A stretch of 30,583 bases of DNA from DATHGT01 sp035317605 (GCA_035317605.1 DATHGT010000129.1:1-30583), one strand, 5' to 3'; counted from the first letter of the stretch, positions 1-8,262 are shown. Numbers and translations are program-made. Notes: generated from the letters alone by a model not told the origin.

Positions 1-1583
1 GCGGCGTGGAAGACGAGGGCCATCAGCGCGGCGGGAATCGCGCCGGCGAGGATCGTCCCGACATCGTTCAGCGCGAGGCCGCGGACGATGAGGTCGCCGT
101 AGCCGCCGCCGCCGATGAACGCGGCGAGCGTCGCCGTGCCCACCGTCACGACGGCCGCGGTCTTGATGCCGGCCATGATCGAAACCGACGCGAGCGGCAG
201 CTCGATCTTGACGAGGCGTTGCCACGCGCTGAGGCCGAGGACGCCGGCGATTTCCAGGAGCTGGCGGTCGAGAGTGATCAGGCCGGTGTAGGCACCGCGG
301 ACGATGGGGAGCAGCGCGTAGAGCGAGAGCGCGACCAGCGCCGGTGTCTTGCCGATGCCGAAGAGCGGGATCATGAAGCAGAGCAGGGCCAGCGACGGAA
401 TGGTCTGCACTACTCCCACAGAGATCAGCTCGAGCTGGCCGAGCAAGCGGTAGCGCGCGGCGACGATGCCAAGCGGGATGCCCGCCAGGATCGCGACCGC
501 GAGCGACACGCCGACCAGCCCGAGATGATCGAGGGTGAGGGCCAGCACCTCGCGCAGCAGGCGATGACGACCGTCTTCGCGCGCGACCGTGGTGCCGAGG
601 AACTCGGCGGCGGTGCGCTCGATGCTCACGCCCTCGAGGTCGATGCGCGCGTTGAGGCGGGTCATCTCCGCGGTGTCGATCCGGCCCGCGAGGCGTCGCT
701 CGATGGCGGCCCACGTGCGCGGGGCGCGCTCGACGAAGCTGCGACGCGCCAGCAGCACCGCCGCGTAGCTCGGAAAGAATTTCCGGTCGTCCTGGAGCAG
801 GCGGAAGCGGCCTTGCGTGAGGCGTCCGTCCGTCGAGAACGCGTCGATCACGTCGACCTGGCCGCTGGCCAGGGCCGGATACGCGAGCGCGTGCTCGATC
901 GCGCGCACGTCGGCGAGCACCAATCCGCCATAGTGCCGCCGCAGCCCCGGCCACCCGTCGTCGCGCTCCAGAAACCCCGAAGTGAAGGCCGCCCGCAGCG
1001 AACGCGCCGGGGGGGTGGGCCCCAGGGAACGCGCCGGGGGGGTGGGCCCCAGGGAACGCGTCGGGGGGGTTTGGGGGGAGCCGGAGGGGCCCCCCAACAT
1101 TGAGTGTCGCCCGAGGTCACTGATCGTTCGCAGGCCGAGCCGCTCTCCCACGTCTTCGCGCACCGCCAGCGCGTACGTGTTCTCGAACCCGAGCGGCGCG
1201 CTCACCACCAGGCCCCGGCGCGCGAGCGCGGCGCGGATCGCCTCCAGCGTGTCGAGGGCGGGATCGTTGAGGATCGCGCGGCTGATCGTGCCTGTGTATT
1301 CCGGGTAGACGTCGATCTCGCCGGTCTCGAGCGCGCGGTAGATCATGCCGGTCCCGCCCAGGCCGAAGCGACGATCGGCCTTCGCCTCACCCGCTTGCTC
1401 GACCAGGCGCGCGATGATCTCCGCGATCAGGTAGCTCTCGGTGAACGACTTCGACCCCACGCGCGCGGGCTGGGCCTCCGCGCAGGCGCACGCCACGATC
1501 ACCCCGACGGCGGCGGTCAGCGCTCGGGTCACCGCCACACGAGCACCGCGATGTCCGAAGGCAGATGCCAACGCGCGGATCAT
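1..1583 (-). CDS. Osmoprotectant (OpuB/YehZ-type) ABC transporter, substrate-binding domain fused to permease (partial)
   Basis: Reading the minus strand from ATG at 1583 gives an open frame with no stop down to base 1, so the C-terminus lies outside the window. A hydrophobic N-terminal signal is followed by an OpuBC-type binding domain with GSKSFTE, GGTGMIYRALETGEIDVYPEYTGT and a later DGWPGLRRHYGG segment. From about residue 345 it becomes a permease with TIPSLALL, a KIELPLA coupling region and a GGGGYGDLIVRGL C-terminal motif. The family imports glycine betaine, choline or related compounds. The start overlaps the ATPase stop as ATGA, so the two are translationally coupled. Two oddities: binding domain before permease, whereas the better-known fusions place it after, and about 34 low-complexity residues inserted in the binding domain (see the repeat). 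The substrate cannot be fixed from the sequence. Confidence 0.88.
   Translation of the reverse strand, partial: MIRALASAFGHRGARVAVTRALTAAVGVIVACACAEAQPARVGSKSFTESYLIAEIIARLVEQAGEAKADRRFGLGGTGMIYRALETGEIDVYPEYTGTISRAILNDPALDTLEAIRAALARRGLVVSAPLGFENTYALAVREDVGERLGLRTISDLGRHSMLGGPSGSPQTPPTRSLGPTPPARSLGPTPPARSLRAAFTSGFLERDDGWPGLRRHYGGLVLADVRAIEHALAYPALASGQVDVIDAFSTDGRLTQGRFRLLQDDRKFFPSYAAVLLARRSFVERAPRTWAAIERRLAGRIDTAEMTRLNARIDLEGVSIERTAAEFLGTTVAREDGRHRLLREVLALTLDHLGLVGVSLAVAILAGIPLGIVAARYRLLGQLELISVGVVQTIPSLALLCFMIPLFGIGKTPALVALSLYALLPIVRGAYTGLITLDRQLLEIAGVLGLSAWQRLVKIELPLASVSIMAGIKTAAVVTVGTATLAAFIGGGGYGDLIVRGLALNDVGTILAGAIPAALMALVFHA
1000..1103. repeat. In-frame GC-rich 27-bp tandem repeat insert with terminal hairpin
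   Basis: Units begin at 1000, 1027 and 1054. The first two are identical over 27 bases and the third is degenerate; each has a run of seven G. Read on the minus strand in the frame of the fused binding protein, it encodes the nonapeptide RSLGPTPPA repeated two to three times, preceded by a Gly/Pro/Ser-rich lead. Related binding domains would normally run straight from the ISDL segment to AAFTSGFLERDDGWPGL, so the block looks inserted without breaking the frame. Its length (about 102-104 bases) and the flanking hairpin resemble a small mobile palindromic element rather than protein evolution. Confidence 0.72.
1071..1097. repeat. Perfect inverted repeat (8-bp stem, 11-base loop)
   Basis: TTGGGGGG at 1071-1078 is matched by CCCCCCAA at 1090-1097. 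It sits at one edge of the tandem repeat block inside the OpuB-type fusion gene. It is too far inside the coding frame to act as a terminator and more likely marks the end of the inserted element. Confidence 0.6.
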
Positions 1584-2332
1584 CGGCGAAGGTACGCCGC
1601 GATCTCGGGAGGCGGCGCCTGGGCGACGAGGAACTCGGTCACGAACGGATCGGCGGGATTCCGCGCGAGGTCCTCGAAGCGGCCCTGCTGGACGATGCGC
1701 CCGCGCGTCATCAACCCGATCGTGGTCCCGAACAGCGCGGCTTCGGCGACGTCGTGGGTGACCATCACCACGGTCTTGCCGAGCCGCGAGAAGATCTCAC
1801 GGAGCTCCCGCTGGAGATCGGCGCGCACGACCGGATCGAGCGCGCCGAGCGGCTCGTCGAGGAGCAGGACGGGCGGGTCGAGCATCAGCGCGCGCATGAG
1901 GCTCACACGCTGGCGCTGGCCGCCGCTCAGCTCACCGGGGTGACGCGCGAGGATCGCCGCGTCGAAGCCGACCATCGAGGCCAGCTCGGCCAGCCGCAGC
2001 CGGATGCGCTCGGACGGCCAGCGACGGGCTTCAGCGGGAAGCGTGACGTTACGGCCAGCTGTCAAATGCGGAAAGAGCCCGCCGGTCTGCACCACGTAGC
2101 CGATTTGATCCACCACGCGCGTCCGCGTCGCGGTCGTCACCACCACGCCGTCGACGGCGACCGTGCCGGCGTCGGGCAAGATCACGCCAAGCACGAGCCT
2201 CAGGATCGTCGACTTGCCGCAGCCGCTCGACCCGAGCAGCACATGCGTGGTCCCGCGCGGCACCGTGAGCGACACATCCTCGACGGCCGCGGCGGCCCCG
2301 AACCGTTTGGTGACCCCGGTGAGCTCGATCAC
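1580..2332 (-). CDS. Osmoprotectant ABC transporter ATP-binding protein (OpuBA/YehX-like)
   Basis: This 250-residue ATPase has Walker A GSSGCGKST, Q-loop QTGGLFPHLT, signature LSGGQRQRVSL, Walker B VLLLDEP with the D-loop GALDP, and switch histidine in VTHD. It energises uptake by the fused binding/permease protein encoded immediately downstream on the minus strand, with which it overlaps in an ATGA junction. The start is GTG at 2332, because the homology begins with the residues that follow it (IELTGVTKRFG). It lacks the C-terminal CBS domains of OpuA/ProV ATPases, so ionic-strength gating of that kind is not expected. It faces the peptide transporter operon across an 80-base divergent spacer. 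Confidence 0.9.
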   Translation of the reverse strand: MIELTGVTKRFGAAAAVEDVSLTVPRGTTHVLLGSSGCGKSTILRLVLGVILPDAGTVAVDGVVVTTATRTRVVDQIGYVVQTGGLFPHLTAGRNVTLPAEARRWPSERIRLRLAELASMVGFDAAILARHPGELSGGQRQRVSLMRALMLDPPVLLLDEPLGALDPVVRADLQRELREIFSRLGKTVVMVTHDVAEAALFGTTIGLMTRGRIVQQGRFEDLARNPADPFVTEFLVAQAPPPEIAAYLRR

Positions 2333-2377
2333 GCCCGCAGCCTACATGGGGTTGGCTGACCACGCTTGACTGTTCAG

Positions 2378-2402
2378 CGCGCGCCCTTCAGAGTGGCGCG
2401 CG
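2378..2402. promoter_or_regulatory. Inverted repeat before the peptide-binding protein gene
   Basis: CGCGCGCC (2378-2385) and GGCGCGCG (2395-2402) form a perfect 8-bp stem with a 9-base loop ending on the first base of the GGAGGG Shine-Dalgarno at 2402-2407. A TTGACT hexamer at 2366-2371 could be a -35 element, but no convincing -10 follows. The repeat could be an operator for the divergent pair of operons or an mRNA hairpin affecting ribosome access; the sequence does not decide. Confidence 0.35.
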
Positions 2403-2412
2403 GAGGGACGTC

Positions 2413-3963
2413 ATGATGATCAGGCTGCTCCTCGCCGTCGTCCTGCTGAACGCGGTCACGGTCTCGCCCGCCCTCGCCCAGGCCCCGGAGACGCCGCGCA
2501 TGGGTGGCGTCTTGAAGGCGGCCATGATCGGCGAGCCGCCCTCGCTCGATCTGCACTGGACGACCGCGGTCATCACCCAGCAGATCTCGTGGCACGTCTT
2601 CGAGACGCTCTACACCTACGACCGGAACTTCGTCCCGATTCCCCTGCTCGCCGAGGGGCACACGGTGACCGACGGCGGGCGCCGCTACACGATCGCGCTG
2701 CGCAAGGGCGTGCGGTTCCACAACGGCAAGGAGATGACCTCGGCCGACGTGGTGCCCTCGCTCAACCGCTGGGGCAAGATCTCCACGCCCGGCAAGGCCC
2801 TGTGGAAGAACGTGGAGGCCGTCGAGGCGAAGGATCCGTACACGGTCGTGATCCACCTGAAGGAGCCGTCGGGCTCGCTGCTCTTCGGGCTCGGCCGGCC
2901 CAACGCGGGCGCCGCGATCTACCTCAAGGACGTCGTGGCCGCGGCCGGCGACGGTCAGATCAAGGACAACATCGGGACGGGGCCGTACCGGTTCGTCGAG
3001 CACAAGCCCGACCGCCACATCAAGCTCGCCCGCTTCAAGGACTACGCCGCGCGCACGGACGCGCCGGAAGGCTACGGTGGCAAGCGTACGGCCTACGCCG
3101 ACGAGATCCTCTTCATTCCCGTGCCCGACGTCGCGGTGCGATTGGCCGGCGTGGAGACCGGCGAGTACCACTTCGCCCAGCAGATCAAGCCGGACCAGTA
3201 CGAGCGGATCAAAGGGTTGGCCGCGGTCGAGGCGCGGATCGTCAAGCCCTACGGCTGGATCACGGCCGTCCCGAATCACAAGGAAGGGCTCATGGCCAAC
3301 AAGAAGCTCCGCCAGGCGTTCCTGGCCGCGCTCGACATGGAGCCGATCATGGGCGCGGCGATGGGCAACAAGGACTTCTATCGCCTCGACGGGGCCGCGT
3401 TCTTTCCCGAGCAGGCGCACTGGCATTCGACCGCGGGACTCGCGGGGTTCAACCAGCACGACAAAGACAAGGCGCGGCGCCTGCTGAAGGAAGCCGGCTA
3501 CGCGGGCCAGCCCGTCCGCTGGATCACCACCCGCGAATACGAGTGGATGTACAAGACCGCGCTGGTGTCCAAGCAGCAGCTCGAAGAAGTCGGGTTCAAG
3601 ATCGACTTGCAAGTGCTCGACTGGGCCACCCTCGTGCAGCGGCGCAACAAGCCCGAGCTGTTCGACGTGTTCTCGACGGGCTTCACGTTCACGGCCGACC
3701 CCGCGCTGGCCACGGCCCTTCAGTGCGGCTGGCCGGGGAGCTGGTGCCACGAGGAGAAGGACAAGCTGTTACAGGATCTGGCCCGCGAGTCCGACGCCAG
3801 GAAGCGAAAGGCGCTGCTCGATCGGATCCAGACGATCTTCTACGACGACGTGGGGCGGATCAAGTTCGGCGATTACTTCCTGCTCGACGTGATCCGCAAG
3901 GAGCTGCGCGGCTTCCGCTCGACGCCGGAACTGTACTTCTGGAACGCCTGGCTCGCCAAGTAG
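2413..3963 (+). CDS. Peptide/dipeptide ABC transporter substrate-binding protein (SBP_bac_5 family)
   Basis: This 516-residue periplasmic binding protein opens with a signal peptide (MMIRLLLAVVLLNAVTVSPALA, cleaved before QAPE). A family 5 solute-binding fold follows: GGVLKAAMIGEPPSLDLHW near residue 32, FETLYTYD, KGVRFHNGKEMTSADV, and the late W/C-rich CGWPGSWCHEEKDKLL region. Length is typical for DppA/OppA-like proteins. GGAGGG lies 5 bases before ATG 2413 and 8 before ATG 2416, so either could start translation. Its permeases follow directly. The ligand is probably a short peptide, but family 5 members also bind nickel, heme or opines. The hydrolase and aminotransferase at the operon end favour an amino acid-containing ligand. 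Confidence 0.9.
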   Translation: MMIRLLLAVVLLNAVTVSPALAQAPETPRMGGVLKAAMIGEPPSLDLHWTTAVITQQISWHVFETLYTYDRNFVPIPLLAEGHTVTDGGRRYTIALRKGVRFHNGKEMTSADVVPSLNRWGKISTPGKALWKNVEAVEAKDPYTVVIHLKEPSGSLLFGLGRPNAGAAIYLKDVVAAAGDGQIKDNIGTGPYRFVEHKPDRHIKLARFKDYAARTDAPEGYGGKRTAYADEILFIPVPDVAVRLAGVETGEYHFAQQIKPDQYERIKGLAAVEARIVKPYGWITAVPNHKEGLMANKKLRQAFLAALDMEPIMGAAMGNKDFYRLDGAAFFPEQAHWHSTAGLAGFNQHDKDKARRLLKEAGYAGQPVRWITTREYEWMYKTALVSKQQLEEVGFKIDLQVLDWATLVQRRNKPELFDVFSTGFTFTADPALATALQCGWPGSWCHEEKDKLLQDLARESDARKRKALLDRIQTIFYDDVGRIKFGDYFLLDVIRKELRGFRSTPELYFWNAWLAK

Positions 3964-3973
3964 CGTCGCCGCC

Positions 3974-4918
3974 GTGAAGGTCTACGTCGTCCGGCGAGTC
4001 CTGGCGGTCATCCCAGTGATGATCGTCGTCGCCACCGTGGCCTTCGTGCTGCTCCACCTCGCCCCCGGCGATCCCGCGAGCGTGATCGCGGGACCGTACG
4101 CGTCGGCGGAAGACATCGCCAAGCTGCGGCACCAGCTCGGGCTCGACGAGTCGCTGCCCGTCCAGCTCGTCCGCTGGTATGGACGGCTCCTGCGCGGCGA
4201 CCTCGGCGACTCGATCTTTCTCCGACGCCCGGTGACCGAGGCCATCGCCGACCGGCTGGAACCCACGCTGCTCTTGACCACGTGGGCCACGCTGGTTGCC
4301 GTGCTGCTCGGCGTCCCCGCCGGCATCGTGTCGGCGCGCCATCACAACCGCGCCGTCGACCAGTCGTTGATGGGACTGGCGCTCCTCGGTCTGTCCATCC
4401 CCAATTTCCTGCTCGGCCTGCTGATGATCCTGGTCTTCGGCGTGTGGCTGGGCTGGCTGCCCGTCGCCGGCTACGTGCCGCTCGATTCCGGACTCTGGCC
4501 GAATCTGAGATCGCTCGTGATGCCGAGCCTCGCGCTCGGTCTGGTCCAGTCCGCGCTGATCGCGCGCATCACCCGGTCGAGCATGCTCGACGTGCTCCGC
4601 GAGCAATTCGTGCTGACCGGGCGGGCCAAGGGGCTGAGCGAGCGCGTGGTCGTCTACAAGCACGCGCTGAAGAACGCGATCATCCCCACCCTCACCGTGA
4701 TCGGCATCACCTTCGCGCTCCTCATCGGCGGGGCCGTCGTCATCGAAACCGTGTTCAACATCCCAGGGCTCGGTCGGCTCATCATCTCGGCCGTGCTGCG
4801 GCGCGATTACCCGGTCATCCAGGGCGTGGTGCTGCTGATCGCGCTGACCTACACGGCGGTGAACCTGCTCGTGGATCTCGCGTACCTCGCCGTCGATCCG
4901 CGCGTGCGCTACCAGTGA
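3974..4918 (+). CDS. Peptide ABC transporter permease, DppB type
   Basis: This 314-residue inner-membrane permease starts at GTG 3974, ten bases after the binding protein stop. The N-terminus shows the DppB pattern: VRRVLAVIPVMIVVATVAFVLLHLAPGDPA, a hydrophobic segment then a periplasmic loop. Several more hydrophobic helices follow, then the ATPase-contact loop around RAKGLSERVVVYKHALKNA and the closing AYLAVDPRVRYQ typical of the family. It should pair with the next gene as a heterodimeric channel. No clear Shine-Dalgarno precedes the GTG, so translation may depend on coupling to the upstream gene. Confidence 0.92.
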   Translation: MKVYVVRRVLAVIPVMIVVATVAFVLLHLAPGDPASVIAGPYASAEDIAKLRHQLGLDESLPVQLVRWYGRLLRGDLGDSIFLRRPVTEAIADRLEPTLLLTTWATLVAVLLGVPAGIVSARHHNRAVDQSLMGLALLGLSIPNFLLGLLMILVFGVWLGWLPVAGYVPLDSGLWPNLRSLVMPSLALGLVQSALIARITRSSMLDVLREQFVLTGRAKGLSERVVVYKHALKNAIIPTLTVIGITFALLIGGAVVIETVFNIPGLGRLIISAVLRRDYPVIQGVVLLIALTYTAVNLLVDLAYLAVDPRVRYQ

Positions 4919-5820
4919 GCGTCGCGGCCACGGCGATCCGCGACGACGTGGCGGTGGCGGCGCCGGCCTCGCCGCGCCGGCTCTGGCTCCGGCTGCTGTT
5001 CCGGCGAAAGATCGCCCTCGTGGGCGCCGTCCTCGTCGTGCTCGACGTGCTGGTCGCGCTCCTCGCTCCCGCCCTCGCCCGCTGGGATCCGCAGCGCCTC
5101 GACGTCAAGGCGCGGCTGTCGCCGCCGGGCGAGGCACACTGGATGGGCACCGACGACGTGGGCCGCGACGTGTGGAGCCGCGTCATTCACGGCACCCGGC
5201 TCTCGATGGTCGTGGGCGGCACGGTGGTGCTGCTCTCGTTCGTGGCCGGCATCGCGTTCGGGCTGGTAGCCGGCTTCTATCGCGCGCTCGACAACGTGCT
5301 GATGCGGATCATGGACGGGCTGATGGCCTTTCCCGGCATCATCCTGGCCATCGCGCTGATGGCCTCGCTGGGGCCGAGCGTGGCCAACGTGATCGTGGCC
5401 CTCGGCATCGTCCAGATCCCGCGGGTCGCGCGCATCGTGCGCGGCTCGGTGCTGGTGATCCGCGAGACCCCGTACGTGGAGGCCGCGCTGGCCCTGGGCG
5501 TCGCCGACCTCGCGGTGCTCTGCAAGCACGTGCTGCCGAACTGTCTCTCGCCGGTGATCGTGCAGGGCACGTTCATCTTCGCCGCCGCCGTGCTCGGCGA
5601 GGCCGCGCTCTCGTTCCTCGGCGTCGGGGTGCCGCCCCAGGTGCCGTCGTGGGGCAACGTGCTCGCCGAGGGACGGCTCTATCTGCAGCAGGCCCCGTGG
5701 CTCACGCTGTTCCCCGGCGCGGCGATCATGACGTGTATCCTTGGCCTCAACCTCTTCGGTGACGGCCTCCGCGACATGCTGGATCCGAAGCTCCGCGGGG
5801 CCACCCTCAAAGGAGAATGA
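4915..5820 (+). CDS. Peptide ABC transporter permease, DppC type
   Basis: The start is GTG 4915, overlapping the previous stop as GTGA. It gives 301 residues beginning SVAATAIRDDVAV. A longer open frame extends upstream, but its extra residues are a shadow of the DppB gene. The protein has the N-terminal helix RKIALVGAVLVVLDVLVALLAP, the HWMGTDDVGRDVWSRVIHGTR motif, the ATPase contact region near EAALALGVADLAVLCKHVLPN, and the ending LNLFGDGLRDMLDPKLRG. It forms the channel with the DppB-type partner. No ATPase genes follow, so this importer must borrow ATPases, possibly those at 16693-18650. Confidence 0.92.
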   Translation: MSVAATAIRDDVAVAAPASPRRLWLRLLFRRKIALVGAVLVVLDVLVALLAPALARWDPQRLDVKARLSPPGEAHWMGTDDVGRDVWSRVIHGTRLSMVVGGTVVLLSFVAGIAFGLVAGFYRALDNVLMRIMDGLMAFPGIILAIALMASLGPSVANVIVALGIVQIPRVARIVRGSVLVIRETPYVEAALALGVADLAVLCKHVLPNCLSPVIVQGTFIFAAAVLGEAALSFLGVGVPPQVPSWGNVLAEGRLYLQQAPWLTLFPGAAIMTCILGLNLFGDGLRDMLDPKLRGATLKGE

Positions 5821-5824
5821 AGCG

Positions 5825-6661
5825 ATGCGAGATCTCGCCAAGCGACTCGACGAGCTGTGCGACGCGCTGCCGTTCGACACGAGCTGGTACCTGAAAGACT
5901 TGGTCAGCGGCGAGCGGGCCGACCGGCGCGGGGACGTGCCGGTGCCGTCCGCGAGCACGCGCAAGATCTCGATCATGATGGCGGCCCTGGCCGCCGTGCA
6001 CGCCGGCAAGCTCTCGCTGGATCAGAAGCTCACCGTCGAGGCCCGCTATCAGGACAACGACTCCGGGACGTTCCAGCACCTCACGCCGGGCTTCTGGCTC
6101 ACCCTGCGCGACGCGATGGTCATGATGATCATCGTCAGCGACAACACGTGCACGGGCATGGTCGCCGACCAGGTCGGGGTCACCGAGATCCAGCGCTACT
6201 GCGAAGGCCTCGGGATGGTCGGCACCGTCCACCGCTACGGGATCCCGCCGCGCATGAGCGCCGATCACGCGCTGCAGGCCTCCACCACGACCACGCCCAA
6301 CGATCAGGGGCTGCTGCTCGAGCTGATCCTGCGCTCCACCACCGACGCGGCGGTCGCCGCGCGTCTCGGCTGCACGCCCGAGCTGTGCCGGCTCGGCCTC
6401 GACATCCTGAGCTGGCAGAAGATGAAGACGCGCCTGCCCTCGCTGCTGCCCGTCGGCACCAAGGTGGCGCACAAGACCGGCACGGGCGCCCGCGGCATCA
6501 TGGACGCGGGGATCATCTTCAAGGACGGCCGCCCGCTCTGCATCCTGACCGCGTACACGGACCACGTCCCCGCGGCGCTGCCCGACGGCACGCCGGGCTT
6601 CGCCGGCGCGTACCAGCTCATCGGGCGCATGGCCCGTCTCTGCTACGACCGGCTGGGCTAG
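5825..6661 (+). CDS. Cytoplasmic serine hydrolase, class A beta-lactamase fold
   Basis: This 278-residue protein starts at ATG 5825, four bases after the permease stop, with AAGGAG about 10 bases upstream. It carries the three serine-acyltransferase motifs: S44-T-R-K47 (SxxK), S105-D-N107, and K217-T-G. The Omega-loop region, between RYGIPPRMS and TTTTP, has no glutamate where class A beta-lactamases place their deacylating Glu166. There is no signal peptide, so it should act in the cytosol. Being between a peptide importer and an aminotransferase, it may hydrolyse an imported peptide or amide rather than defend against antibiotics. The fold is well supported; the substrate is unknown. Confidence 0.82.
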   Translation: MRDLAKRLDELCDALPFDTSWYLKDLVSGERADRRGDVPVPSASTRKISIMMAALAAVHAGKLSLDQKLTVEARYQDNDSGTFQHLTPGFWLTLRDAMVMMIIVSDNTCTGMVADQVGVTEIQRYCEGLGMVGTVHRYGIPPRMSADHALQASTTTTPNDQGLLLELILRSTTDAAVAARLGCTPELCRLGLDILSWQKMKTRLPSLLPVGTKVAHKTGTGARGIMDAGIIFKDGRPLCILTAYTDHVPAALPDGTPGFAGAYQLIGRMARLCYDRLG

Positions 6662-6666
6662 GGGCG

Positions 6667-7905
6667 ATGCCGAGGATCAACGAGCACTATCTCAGTCTCC
6701 AATCGAGCTATCTCTTCGCCGAGATCAAGCGGCGGACGCAGGCGTACCGCGAGGCCCATCCCGCGGCGCGGATCATCACGCTGGGCATCGGCGACGTCAC
6801 CCTGCCGTTGCCGCCCGCCGTGGTGCAGGCGCTGGAGACGGCGGCGCGCGAGCAGGCGAAGGCGGAGACACTGAAAGGTTACGGGCCCTACGTCGGCTAC
6901 GAGTGGCTGCGCGCCGACATCGCCACCCACGACTTCGGGACCCGCGGCGTGAAGATCGCCGCCGACGAGGTCTTCGTCAGCGACGGCGGCAAGAGCGACA
7001 GCGCCAACATCCAGGAGATCTTCGCCCCCGACTGCGTGGTCGCGCTGATGGATCCGGTCTACCCGGTATACGCCGACAGCAACGTGATGGCCGGCCGCTC
7101 CGGTCCCGCCGACGAGAGCGGACGCTACGCCGGCTTCGTCTATCTCCCCTGCACCGCCGAGAACGAGTTCCTGCCCGCGCTGCCGGACAGCCACGTCGAT
7201 CTCATCTATCTCTGCTATCCCAACAACCCGACCGGCGCGGTGATGACCCGCGACGCGCTCCAGCGCTGGGTCGACTACGCGCGCGAGCACCAGGCGATCA
7301 TCCTCTACGACGCGGCCTACGAGGCCTACATCCGCGATCCCGAGGTGCCGCACTCGATCTACGAGATCGACGGGGCGCGCGAGGTGGCCATCGAGTCGCG
7401 CAGCTACTCGAAGAGCGCGGGATTCACCGGCCTGCGCCTGGCCTACACGATCGTCCCGAAGGAAGCGCGAGGGCAGACCGCGGCTGGTAAATCCATGAGC
7501 CTCAACGAGCTGTGGCTGCGCCGGATGTCGACCAAGTCCAACGGGCCGCCCTACGTGATCCAGAAGGCGGCGGCGGCCGTGCATACCCCGGACGGGCAGA
7601 AGCAGGTGCGCGCGCTGATCGAGCACTACATGGAGAACGCGCGGATCATTCGCGAGGGCCTGGCGGGCGCCGGCTTCACGGTCTACGGCGGCGAGAACGC
7701 GCCGTACATCTGGCTGCGCACCCCGCCCGGCCTCTCGTCGTGGGACTTCTTCGACCGGCTGCTGGGCGAGGCCCACGTGGTCGGCATGCCCGGCTCGGGC
7801 TTCGGCCCGAGCGGCGAGGGCTACTTCCGGCTCACGTCGTTCGGATCGCGGACCGACACCGCGGAGGCCGTCGAGCGGATCAGAACCAAGCTTCGCCCGG
7901 TCTGA
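6667..7905 (+). CDS. dapL: LL-diaminopimelate aminotransferase
   Basis: This 412-residue fold-type I PLP enzyme resembles DapL closely in length and motifs: N-terminal INEHYLSLQSSYLFAEI, GIGDVTLPLP, GYGPYVGYEWLR, DPVYPVYADSNVMAG, CYPNNPTGAV, IILYDAAYEAYI, and SYSKSAGFTGLR with the PLP lysine near residue 249. DapL converts tetrahydrodipicolinate and glutamate directly to LL-diaminopimelate for lysine and peptidoglycan. ATG 6667 is six bases after the hydrolase stop. The enzyme is last in the peptide importer operon; running in reverse it could feed imported diaminopimelate to catabolism, though biosynthesis is the default reading. Its stop abuts the convergent gvpK stop with no spacer. Confidence 0.93.
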   Translation: MPRINEHYLSLQSSYLFAEIKRRTQAYREAHPAARIITLGIGDVTLPLPPAVVQALETAAREQAKAETLKGYGPYVGYEWLRADIATHDFGTRGVKIAADEVFVSDGGKSDSANIQEIFAPDCVVALMDPVYPVYADSNVMAGRSGPADESGRYAGFVYLPCTAENEFLPALPDSHVDLIYLCYPNNPTGAVMTRDALQRWVDYAREHQAIILYDAAYEAYIRDPEVPHSIYEIDGAREVAIESRSYSKSAGFTGLRLAYTIVPKEARGQTAAGKSMSLNELWLRRMSTKSNGPPYVIQKAAAAVHTPDGQKQVRALIEHYMENARIIREGLAGAGFTVYGGENAPYIWLRTPPGLSSWDFFDRLLGEAHVVGMPGSGFGPSGEGYFRLTSFGSRTDTAEAVERIRTKLRPV

Positions 7906-8247
7906 TCACTTCAGCTTTCCCAGCGGGCCGAGGTCGAGGTTGAGGTCGGCCGGGGTCAGATCGAAGCGCGCGGCGAGGTCGCGGACGGTTTCTTCGAGGC
8001 GCATGAGGGCGACGCCGAGGGCCTCGGTCTGCTCCGGGTCGAGGGTGCCGGCTTCCATGCGACGGATCGCCTGCTTCTCGAAGAGCTGGCGCAGGAACTC
8101 GATCAGGGTCAGCACGAGCTTGGCCACCGAGCGCTGAACTTCCTCGGGGTTCGCGTTCCACCGCGCGGGCGACAGCTCGGCGGCCTTGCGCTCGAGCTCC
8201 TCGCGAAGGGACTCGATCTCCCGGACTTCGACCGATCTCGGTTTCAT
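7906..8247 (-). CDS. gvpK: Gas vesicle protein GvpK
   Basis: This 113-residue protein carries the GvpK core: WNANPEEVQRSVAKLVLTLIEFLRQLFEKQAIRRMEAGTL, then an amphipathic C-terminal region ending LNLDLGPLGKLK. GvpK is a conserved minor component needed to assemble gas vesicles, probably on nascent particles. ATG 8247 is preferred; GTG 8250 immediately before it is the alternative and adds one residue. It is the last gene of the minus-strand gas vesicle cluster, 15 bases after the GvpF/L stop, and ends tail to tail with dapL without room for a terminator. Confidence 0.9.
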   Translation of the reverse strand: MKPRSVEVREIESLREELERKAAELSPARWNANPEEVQRSVAKLVLTLIEFLRQLFEKQAIRRMEAGTLDPEQTEALGVALMRLEETVRDLAARFDLTPADLNLDLGPLGKLK

Positions 8248-8262
8248 CACATTGATTTTAGA

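Noticed and set aside
6..1103. Long plus-strand open frame opposite the OpuB-type fusion gene
   Set aside because: Its product is an Arg/Asp/Glu/His-rich composition artefact of high GC, while the minus strand encodes recognisable transporter domains throughout.
1000..1103. Short regular repeats considered as a CRISPR-like array
   Set aside because: Units are contiguous with no spacers, only about 2.6 copies, and translate in frame as a repeated nonapeptide.
7895..7915. Terminator between dapL and gvpK
   Set aside because: The two stop codons are directly adjacent, and no hairpin with a T-run is visible there.
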